From Paracentrotus lividus (taxonomy: Eukaryota > Echinodermata > Echinoidea > Camarodonta > Echinidae): 64,000 nucleotides of DNA. Location of the stretch: positions 23,271,479 through 23,335,478 of the forward strand of contig CALNVZ010003430.1 in NCBI GenBank assembly GCA_940671915.1. Reading direction: 5' to 3'. Position 1 is the stretch's first letter; each line of letters begins with the position of its first letter. The translations under genes and the position numbers were made by a program. Below the pieces are notes generated by a model. The model was not told the DNA's origin. It saw only the letters and a program-made list of their open reading frames with translations, and did not search any database. Positions 46,191-56,500 of the stretch are shown here, piece by piece.

Positions 46191-48690
46191 TGAGAGTCAG
46201 ATATATACAGCTTGGGTAAAAATTATTAGACCAAGCTCATTTTCTGTTGTGGGACAACAGCGCCATTAGCATTAGTATTCAATTTCTTTTTTTCAATTCA
46301 GTTCAGTTTTATTTGGTAAAAATCCAACACAAAGCGTTAGTCCATGGACTAATGATGCAATGCTTTACAAAACAATAGTTCAGCATACAATCCAAAAATA
46401 AACATATAAAATAATTCATGAAAATATTACTGAGAACTGGATGAAAATATTTCTAATAGTAAATTAAGCGAATTTTTAGCACAATATTAATAACATGATA
46501 TTTTGATTAAGAGAAAATAATAACGAAAGGTTTATACTCACATGTCATTTATATAGTTGCTGAAGAACGTTTAAAGGAGAGTTAGTCTGTGTTTAATATG
46601 TTTTCTTATCACACAAAGCTAGAAGCACACACACAGAAACCCTTATAAAAAAGAGCTTGGTCAAACAATGCTTTCCTGAGCTGTGAATATGAGACTGTTT
46701 CATGTAGGGGCTGAACGTTTCTTATTTTTTCAAGTGCAATAAATCGTAATTGATTATTTTTGTGTTGTAAATAATTTTTAATCACAAATTGTATATTAAA
46801 GATTTAGAGATTAGAGATTTTCATTTAGGCGATGATTAAATTTTCGTATTTTTGTACATGTATATTCATGATTTTCATTTGACATGTATGTCGATAGAAG
46901 AAAGCTGTGTACAGAAACTAAATTATGGTTTTGGACACTCAATTGTGCTAATAATGTCAGCTATCATTCCTTCTAAGAATTGTGCAAGATTGTTTTGCGA
47001 TATTCTCCATTTTGTACAAATTTGTAATTGCATATTCACATTATAATGTATATATTGTCTCTCAAATTTGTGTATATTGTAAAATATTCCTTGTTGAATT
47101 GTGCCTTTCAAATTGTGTGCCTTTTTCATGTTGAATCAGAAAATGATTTGAAAATAATAGTAATAATAGTGTTGCGATTTATATAACGCCTAATATGAAA
47201 CAATTTCATCTCTAAGCGCTTTACAATTAGGCATTTATTGTTATTGTTTTATCTGTTCAAACTTATTGCAACAGTAGTGAAATACTTTTGTACATGTAGC
47301 TCTTCTAACACACAGGATATCTACATGTACAGCCTTCTGTATGACCAATCACTGATGCATAGTTGAATTTTAGGTTTAGTACAATCATGCTTAATCACTC
47401 AACAGATAAATATTTCTGATTGTGTACACTACTCAAGTTTTGTTTCTATATCTGGTGGAAGATGTCCAGTGGTTGCCATCAGGGGGGCGTTTCATGAAAG
47501 CACCCGTCGGACGTTTTATACGACAAATTTGCTCTCAGCCAATCAGATGCAAGCATTTCAGTAGCTTATAACAGTTGTCAGTGAGAATCAGTGAATATTT
47601 GTTTCATGAAATGCTCCTTTGGTGTTGGTTACCCTTAAATCAGATGCAATTTATGTATTTACACAAATGTTTTTCCTGTTTCACTTCCATTTCAATACAT
47701 TCCTACTATCAAAATGATATGTGTGTGAACTATATTGTGTTTTATTTGGCCTTATAATCAAAGGTTCTGATCTGTCTGTAATGCACAAGTATGCAATTTC
47801 CTTTTGCTTCCAAAGCTATATGGTTATATGCACATAATTCTATCAGTATTTTTTTTTCTATGAAAAAGCTAGTTAAGGATTGTTTTAAAAAAATGCATTA
47901 TATGCACTTATACACTTTCACTTCCAGTATAATATAAATAAATAATATCATCTTTATATTTTATGAATAATAAGAATGTAATTATCATTTCATTTATAAT
48001 ACAAGTTAATAAGTCCTTTAATCATCAATTTTCAGTTGTGATAGTAAGTACTGTACTATTGAATTTTTGAAATATACTCTATCACTTATTTCAAGTTCGT
48101 TTGAGATTTACTTGCATTATACCCAACACAAGTTTAAATGTACTTGTTCCGACTGTTAGTGGGTTTACTTTAATACCGCCACATATGTCAATCATTTTGT
48201 TAATTTTTGAAGCTGTAACTTGTCTGATTTAGTCTAATTATGCATCTTGAATATACATGTGGAATAAGAATTGACTTTATTGCACAACGACACTGATGAG
48301 TTGAACTGAATATAAATACTAAGCCAACCCAACAACATGGGGAGCTCTGTGAAAATTCTCATTCTTGTTTGGTACATATATTTCCATACATCATTTATTT
48401 GATATTTCTACTTTCTTCCAATCAACCTGCTATTTAGGTGGAATTTCCCTTTTCAGAGTGCTGCAAGTGTGATCATGTAGTTTTTCTAGTTAAGAAAGAA
48501 GTTATCCATTTCATGGATTTTGTGATGGTAAATTTTACTTTATATATGCAGTTATTAAACAACACATCTCTATATTTGAGCATATCAAATCGATTACCAG
48601 TACCTAATGTCAAATGAAAGGTTCTTAAAATTATGTCTGGAGAGTTGAATTTGTTTATAAGGGAGCCACTTCACAAAAATATAGTTGTAT
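46190..48690. other. Intergenic, AT-rich, few recognisable features
   Basis: Apart from the transposon at 47483-47630, I see only AT-rich sequence, short microsatellite-like ATA and TTA runs, and non-coding open frames. No gene, RNA or regulatory site is supported. Confidence 0.5.
47483..47630. mobile_element. Short inverted-repeat transposon, GGGGCATTTCATCAAAGG family, copy 2
   Basis: It begins 'aggggggcgtttcatgaaag', contains 'agccaatcagatgcaagcat', and ends 'tttcatgaaatgctccttt'. This is the internal text of the 10478 element in the opposite order, so it is an inverted copy. Non-coding, intergenic. Confidence 0.6.
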
Positions 48691-48699
48691 CAATAAACC

Positions 48700-48853
48700 A
48701 GGGCCCCATTGCATATTGAGTTACTATTATAGTAACTTAAATGGTAACTACTTTGGTCATGTTGCTTGACAGCCAATCAAAGTTAGTATTTCATTAGAGT
48801 TACAATTGATCATGATGACAGACATATAGTAGCTCTTATGCAACGGGGCTCAG
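48700..48853. mobile_element. Short inverted-repeat element, GGGCCCCATTGCATA ends
   Basis: 'agggccccattgcata' at the left is mirrored by 'ttatgcaacggggctc' at the right. Interior 'tagtaacttaaatggtaact' and 'gacagccaatcaaagttagt' are non-coding. The layout matches a miniature inverted-repeat transposon. Confidence 0.6.
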
Positions 48854-49839
48854 ATAGAAGTTTTGTCATCACTATATCCTAAAATAAATACTATTATTAA
48901 TATTAAAACTTGCAAGTTGTGTTTATTTGTGATTATATCCACAATTATATATATATTTTTAGGGGTTGTTTGAGGGTTGGGGTCGAGATAAAGCAAGAGA
49001 CAGAGAGAATAATAAGCTAAAGAGGAAATGGTGGATAACAGATTGACAGATAGTAGAATAGACATAGTGAAGGTAAGAGGAAAATAGGATATTGAGTGAG
49101 ATAGAGAAAGAGAGAGAACCGATTAATAGTGCGAGTGTTAGTTTCATTATCATCGATTGAAATTTCTAAGATTTTGAGCAAAATATCAAGACATTGGCAG
49201 AGAATGCGTAGGGAGCCCCGGTGTGGAAGATCAGCTAGGGACGGGGCAGTCAGATAACAAATCAAGTGATCTTGTGATCTGTACTCTACTACATGTATTC
49301 AAAGTTGGCATGTAGTGATTCCATTTACACACAATGGGAGCCAGTAAAAAGTGGAAAGCAATATTAAAAATATGGCAACATTAAAACATGAATATAGATA
49401 GAATCCCTCTTGATGTGACGACTAAAATATTCCCATATGATTACAGATGTCAGGGAAAGGTGACATGTACATGAAAGTAGGGGGGGGGGGAGTTGACAAT
49501 CCAAACAAACAACTGTAACGTGCTCATGATAAAAGTTCATAATCGGTTTTATTGAAAATATCTGTATTTACAGCTGTATGTTTCAGTAGAAAAATACATA
49601 CATATCAATATTATGTACAAATTATATTTCTCGCACAAAATGAAAGAATATTGCATATTAATCCTTATCTAAGATTGTTTGCATTGAGAGTGTACACAAG
49701 GAGAAAAAGAATAGTTTAACTAAGAAAAACGTTTCTCATGAAATAGTTCGTTTTTCTTCATGACGTCACGCATAGTACATTTTTCCCTCGGGAAAAACTG
49801 GACTATACGTTTTTCGCGACCCCCCCCCCCACCCTATTC

Positions 49840-49992
49840 ACGAGTTGCGCACGCGAGCGGTGCTACTCTGCTGCTTTTACCTGAATTCTCCACTGCATGC
49901 GCGCATGCCACGGGAAACTTTCGGCGAGCTGAGCTGAGCTGAATGCACTGACCAGGTGCGCAACAGCTGATTTTTGTTTGTAAACAGACAAA
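49840..49992 (+). promoter_or_regulatory. GC-richer stretch upstream of the broken exon
   Basis: This stretch is richer in CpG than its surroundings ('cgagttgcgcacgcgagcgg', 'catgcgcgcatgccacggga') and stands directly before the ATG at 49993, as a promoter or 5' UTR would. No core element is clear. Confidence 0.3.
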
Positions 49993-50281
49993 ATGGCTGC
50001 CTCCACTAGTTGCCAGATTGATGGTAATAACGGAAGATTTCAGCAGTATAATGACGAGGAAATTGTGGATTTCATGAACTCGACTGACAGCGTTAATACT
50101 CAGAAACAAATTAAGTATGCTGTATCTATATTCCGTGAATTTTGTTCACAAATTGATGGTGTGAGTTGGATGAGATCGACATAAAATCACTTGATTCAGC
50201 GCTCGCAAAGATTTTTTTGTCGGTGCTCGAACAAAAACGGGCGCTTTGTAAGTACTTGTACTTATTGGATCCAGAAGAAAG
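49993..50281 (+). pseudogene. Frameshifted first exon, Crypton/DUF3504-related N-terminal region
   Basis: ATG at 49993 opens MAASTSCQIDGNNGRF, then QYNDEEIVDFMNSTDSVNTQ and AVSIFREFC, up to QIDG at about 50160. The frame then runs out, but the frame two bases on continues with ELDEIDIKSLDSALAKIFLS and LEQKRALCKYLYLLDPEE to a possible donor AAAG|gtaagc at 50281. An earlier donor-like gtaagt lies near 50248. The order (acidic D/E-E-I-x-x-F, asparagine-rich linker, K-x-A-V-x-x-F-x-x-F, then E-L-D-x-x-L) is the N-terminal pattern of DUF3504/KIAA1958-type and ZMYM/KCTD1/QRICH1-related, Crypton-derived proteins. No later exon was found to the right. This is a dead gene fragment, or a gene with an assembly error or a tiny intron at the shift. 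Confidence 0.45.
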
Positions 50282-50341
50282 GTAAGCATAGACTATATAA
50301 TTTGTTCAATAAAAAAATTAAAAGGTGGAAGGGATATAAAA

Positions 50342-50508
50342 CAATATACAATGATCATTCTCAGAACAGGTTAAAACTATTCGCACTCAGGAACATCACA
50401 TATGTACTATTCTCCTCGGGCCGATGGCCGCTCGAGAGAATAGTACTATGTGATGTTCCTTCGATGCGAATAGTTTTAACCAGATCCTCGATTGTCATTG
50501 TATATTTG
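50342..50508. repeat. Long hairpin (arms about 80 nt)
   Basis: 'ggttaaaactattcgcactc', 'aggaacatcacatatgtact' and 'attctcctcggg' are mirrored by 'ctcgagagaatagtacta', 'tgtgatgttccttcg' and 'atgcgaatagttttaacc'. The match extends outward to 'atacaatga' and 'tcattgtat'. Small bulges occur near the loop 'ccgatggcc'. It looks like a foldback transposon just after the broken exon. Confidence 0.7.
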
Positions 50509-50929
50509 TATAATAATTCATAAACGTACATGTACAACCATTTTCGTTACACTAATGTAAATTATCAAGTTTACATTGTAAAAGGTTATATTCAATTTTA
50601 GACAGAAATCCAAATTTGTTTGAGTTGCATAATTTGGCCATTCAACATCACACGGCACAATCGTGAAATAATTGACCAAGAATAATGAATAATGAAATTC
50701 CATCAGGAAAATGTGAGTTGTCATATGTTAGTTCAATCAAGGCACAACAGAACTAAAAAGGATAAAAACATATAACAAAGGATCAATCATACTCATTTGA
50801 ATTATAATTTAGAATGTCTCAATACAAATTATTTTCATATTTTCATGTTCTCCCAGTAATTTGCCAATTGCTCTAAAAAGCTCACTGACTAATGCCTGTT
50901 TGGCCTCATCCCACATGGTTTAATTCCAT

Positions 50930-51310
50930 TACATCTACGACCAGTTTGTCCGATTACCTTTTGGTCTAATTGTCACTTCGCCTCATTACCATTCCGTCTA
51001 ATTCACATTTCGTCTAATGTCCATTTCGTCTGTCTAATTACTCTAACACCTCTTGGTCAATTCCTGTAACAGACTGGAAATATACCAAATATTCATTTTG
51101 GAATAGACGAAAAGGCAATCAGACCATTTGGCTAATAGACGAATTGGCAATTAGACAAAGTGGTCATTAGACCAAATGAGAATTAGACCAAGTATGTATT
51201 AGACAAAGTGGAAGTTTGGCTAAAGTGTTAGAGGACCTTGTGGGTTAAGCCCATGTGGTATTAGACAATCAGAGAAATGGACCAACTGCTGTTAGACCAA
51301 GTGGATATAA
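50930..51310. repeat. Reiterated 'gtctaatt / aattagac' phrase repeat with opposed halves
   Basis: The left half carries 'tggtctaattgtcacttcg', 'ccgtctaattcacatttcg' and 'tctaatgtccatttcgtc'. The right half carries the complementary sense: 'aatagacgaattggcaatta', 'gacaaagtggtcattagacc' and 'tattagacaaagtgg'. The whole can fold back. Non-coding, intergenic. Confidence 0.6.
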
Positions 51311-53360
51311 ACCATTCTCCCGTTCCCAATGTCAAACATGTGCTCATGGGTCTATGTGCCCATGTGTTCAGTATAAAAGATTTTGTTGGTTTTTAAGTAA
51401 TTTGTTTTGGTCCTGAGCACTTCATTATAACAGAAATGGACAGTATGATAAGAATACATGTAAAATGTACTGTCTTGTTTAATTTAGTCACATGCTTTTG
51501 TTATCTCTAACCAAGGAGCTATTCCAAGCAAATGTTTGATAATTCTTATCTATAACTTAAACTTGATAGCCTATATTCCCTTTCAGTGTTTGCAAACAAG
51601 AAAAGTGCGGATATGCCGGACAGTGCCCTACTTCAAATATCAGCTGATCTAATCTCAATATTCATTTAGTATCAACATAGACTTTGGAATTGACGTACAT
51701 TTGTAAATGCATGTCTGCAAACAGCAGTAAAAAAACTATATACAAAGCTAGAAAATAGAATAGAAACTTATTTCTGAAAGGTGTATTTATTTTTTAACTG
51801 GCAAAGTGCATCTAAAAGTTTGATAAAATACTCTCTTGGGAAGTACACAGTTCAAAAAGTAAACACAACACTATACATTTAGCACACAACAGATCCAACA
51901 TGATATGATAACATACATGTAATAAGAAATATAATTTTCAAGCTTCGCTTTGGTGTTCAAATAATTATATAGTGGATATAAAATATGGTGTAAAAGTATA
52001 GCAATTACATGTAACACAAGTTTTTAGATGAATTGGAAATATTGAGTCAAAATAAAGCAGAATGAAATAAAATAACATATGTATTTCAGAATGAAAAGTG
52101 AACTGTATGATTTGGATTGTTTACAAAGAGTTACTTGGAATATTTGATAAGAATATAACATATAAATTTAATATTCATACATACATGTACAAATACATGT
52201 AGGCCTTAAATTTCACTCATAAATACGTTCAAATAGCATATGTAGGCATTTAATATCTGATACATTTAAAACAAATTCATAAATATCACTTTTAATGGAT
52301 AAAGACCCAAGTACGTTAATAAAGGTGCATGCAGTACTCATAATAAAGTCACTGTAAACAATATAAAGGCACATTAGAAATATCAAAATACATGCATAAA
52401 GCTGGTAAAAAATAAATCTATACATAAGATAAACCAAGCTTAGTAAAGTGTACGTCTAGTATACAAACAAGTCCTACACTGTACATGTACTTTGTAATTT
52501 ACAACATAAAAAGAATTTTATATTTTATGCATAAAAAATCTCCTGCAAGGTATCTCTTTAACAACAATGCTCGGTCTCGAAGGCGACGACTCTTCTCCAA
52601 TTATATTATGTATGAAAATGTCACTCTTCAATCCTAATCACTCACAATAATCAAATATTGTGATACTTTATAGCTGAAACCAAAACCAATAAAGCTATTT
52701 TAAAATATACTTGCACTATCAATTCTATTCTATTCTATTAATGCATCTAAATTAATGATTAACATTAATATTTCTTACATGTGGTGATTGACAAAAATAA
52801 CTTTCTAGCTTGTTAGGTCTGTGGATCATACAAATTGCACATATCCTCAAGGGTTGTGATCCTCATCACACATTACATTTTAAAAAAATTGTTTCTGCTT
52901 CTTTACTTCTCTTTCTTTCTTTCTTTCTCTCTCTTTCTCTCTCCCCTCTCTCTCTCTCTTTGAGAACCGACATTGTCCTCAGTATACATACATGTATATA
53001 ATGTAAAAGTCATATATTTCACCAGGGGTTTATTTGGGGGGATTATTGAACAGTCACGAATTGAACATCACACCAAAATATTGCCATTTTAGACATCACA
53101 TTCATGAGTACTAAAATGAGATTAAGAATGAATTGGGTAATTTCTTGAACGTGAATTCAACAACTCACAAATCTGTCCACAATGTCCCATGTAAGCCGAA
53201 TATATGGCTTCAACAATGAAAATCCCACTCCAAATTTTATAAAACATTTCTGCATTTTACATTACAAAAGCTAGCAACATTAGCTAAGTAGGCTGGAAAC
53301 TGGACTAAATGCTTATCTTCCCCTGAACAGGCAAAGGTTACAACCCCTCTGTAGACTCTC
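51310..53360. other. Intergenic or 3'-flanking region without a recognisable gene
   Basis: AT-rich sequence with a CT/CTTT microsatellite at about 52905-52960 and a minus-strand AATAAA (tttatt at 53029-53034) that could serve the TMEM130-like gene. No coding region is supported here. Confidence 0.4.
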
Positions 53361-53371
53361 CATCAAGTTAA

Positions 53372-53456
53372 CCTGTTGGAGACGAGCTGATGTGGCTATA
53401 ACACACATTTCCCATAGACCTCAGCCCGAATATATTCGGGCTCAGTCCCCAACGGG
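53372..53456 (-). mobile_element. 85-bp TTAA-flanked piggyBac-type miniature element, copy 2
   Basis: Inverted copy of the element at 41767, of identical length (85 bp), flanked by TTAA at 53368-53371 and 53457-53460. It contains the same 20-bp palindrome at 53423-53442. It lies about 85 bp beyond the stop codon of the TMEM130-like gene and could fall in its 3' UTR. Confidence 0.65.
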
Positions 53457-53541
53457 TTAAGTGCATAGAGACATACATTGTAGTTGCATGTATTATGCTC
53501 TATATAAGAAGACCATATTATTATTATCATTTCATTTACAC

Positions 53542-56500
53542 TCATAATGAATAAAAGTTAGAAGTTGAATTGTTCATCAGCGAGTCTTTCTCACTAGCGC
53601 CTCTCTTCCATCGAAAGATCCTCGTCTTGAAATTAACAAACGAGTCGCTGTGCTCCCTGACCTGAAAGTCAAAGTTTGCGACCTCAACATGTCGTTTCTT
53701 GTTCCTACGCACATGCTGCATGAAGGCCATAGCAGCGATGCACGTCATGCATAGTCCAGCGACGACGGCAACTGTTATGGCCGTTATGGAATTTGGAGGA
53801 AGAGCTGGATGTGGAAACGAATGGGAGAGATATGGTCCATTACTGCTGCATAAAACATTAAAACATTAGATTTATGAAGACAGAAATTGAAACCATACTT
53901 GTATATTGATCATTTTAGAGGATGTTTAGCTTGATTTCCCTCTCCTTCTTTTGGTTATCAATCACCTTTTAAACAATTATATTTTCTACTAAAATCATTG
54001 ACAGTTACACTGTACATTATAATTCATTTGTTATTTTGAATGCCTAGGTTTATTTGATTATCTGAAAATGCATTTCATAAAACAACAAAAACAAAGTCTT
54101 TGAAAATGAAATCTTCAAGGTTCACAGCCCTTATAAATAAAACAAACGTACAGTCTCCTCCCATACAACATTTTGTTATAACAAGGTGGTCCTGGTTCTA
54201 ATTTCAAACATGTGCTCATGTTTCTTTGTGCCTATGAGTTCAGTATAACTAGAATTTGTTATAATAAGGTATTAGTCTTGGTCCCAAGCACATCATTGTA
54301 ATAGGAGAGAACTGTAAACAATTCAGTAAAATAGAGGCCATCTTACGTGGAGCATGAGCATGTATCGTTGACACACTGACTGCAAAACTGACGTTGTTAG
54401 TAGCAGCTGCCTGGAATGTGTACTCCCCTAAAGATTTGAAGTGATAGATGACTGTTGTATGGCATGTATCATCTAGCACCATTGCACAAGTTGTGTTGGT
54501 TTGGTTTGACCATTCGCTGGATGGTCCGTCGACGGTCAAACATAACTCAACGGGTGGACTGAAGATAAAGAAAATAGGAAATTAATTTTAATGTTCATCA
54601 AACATAGCTCAACTAGTGGAACGAGGATAAAGAAATAGGAGATTAATTTCAGTGGTCAAAAGTTATGCAAACAAACTAAATGATTGACTTTCCCAGCTGG
54701 AAACAAGTCATATAGATGAATTCTGTCTGTGTTTCATGGACGTGAGCCCTCTACGTGCCCACCATAGTTGGGGGGCTTCCGCTTCCATAGGGTTTTGCAT
54801 TAAGCCATGGGTGTGTATGTCTGTTTTTCTTCGTTACGCATACTGAAAGCCCCCCCCCCCCTGTTATCCGTTATCTGTACCGAATTTGTCTATACATGAA
54901 ACAATCTAAAGAACTCATTTCCATGACAAGGTATTTGCTATTGAGATCTGATTATGCAAGGATGTAAACTTTCCACAATATTTCAGTATTCCTGAGAAAT
55001 CAGTCTTTGATGAGGAAATCAGTATTTTCAAACATATACAAGAAAACTGACAAAGAATCATTTTTGATTTTTTGTTTTCATGGGACCATTAGAATTCTAC
55101 TGCTATTAAAACTGAAATGTAGAAAATAAATTCACCTTGGCAGCTCCGGTAATTATTACCTCATCATACTTTGCTCATTACAATCATTGTAAATCATTTT
55201 TAGTCCTTGATGTTCACTATAAGTTTAGGTTAATTATGTTAGTCATTACTTTATGTCATGAACATTACTCAATACCACCTCTAAATACCAGGGGTGATAT
55301 TCACTCTTGAAAAAAATAGACAATACCGAACTTAAGCGAGGGAGCGAAGCGACCGAGGGGGGGAGGGTGTGGGAGGAAGGTTTTCCCCCCTCCCACGGTA
55401 GGGACTTTTTGCATTTTGGGACTTTAAATTGTGCAATTTTGTGCATACCTAGAGAGAGAAAAAAAATATATCACCCCTGAAATACACGTTTGCCTTATTT
55501 TAATGCAAACATGTCTGGAATGGCACAAGACAAAGAAAATGAAACCAATCCTTTAAAGACTGAGCTTACCTTCCGTTGCAGGTGACATTGACAATCTCTG
55601 TGTTGCCAACTTGGACGGATGACGATCGACTCTCAATCGTTAGATTTGTAATTGCATCTGAAATAGGAACAAGGAAGTACCATTAAGAATAATGTGGTTA
55701 GTTTAGGATGTTAGCACCCTTCTACATATATACGTGTTTTGAAAACAAGATAAAATTACTATGAACATGTACCATGTACAGTAGTAACGGGGTTGGATTT
55801 CAAAGTCACTTTGTAAAATCCTTCAATGAAGCATCTTGCTGAAAGAATAATAAACTTCTTTCACATTCAATACAAATATTAATTTTAGCACTCTTAAAAC
55901 TGCATTAGCTAGTCAGCGGACTTCCCCACACAATTCAAAGCCCTGACTTTCATTTTGTATCAGAATGTTGTCATTTGAATGACTCTTATGCTTTTCCTCT
56001 GATTCCTAATGCCAAATGCTGAGGTAACTAATTACAAACAAATAAAAATGTCTGCAAGAAATAATGCTCTTTCTGCTGATGCATCTGGAATACAATTTAT
56101 GGATCTGAATCATACATGGTCATATTCAAACGTGAGTGACACGACATTTGGACTTGTAGGTTATGAATGGATCATGACTACCATATTATGTATAATGTTG
56201 GAGTGGCATGTGTCATTACCAGTTGTATTTGAATTTTACAATTGGTCCTGGAAATTATGATTAACTAGATGAATCTTCGACCGCGCACGGTCGGAAGGCA
56301 TGCCTCCGTATTGCCACATCGGAAAAAAAAGGCATGCGCATGTTGAGTATTTTACATCCATTTATACCATGACATCTTTGAGATTTTGACCCCAAATCTA
56401 TTAAAGTTGTATCATCAGAATTATTTCCAACTCAGGAAGGATGGCTACTGATGTAATAAAAAGGATAAACATGTTTAAGTTGATCTGTCAAAGGTCCTTC

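Noticed and set aside
56009..56260. 83-codon plus-strand open frame
   Set aside because: It falls within the phrase-repeat locus next to a Helitron-like end; no homology or splice support.
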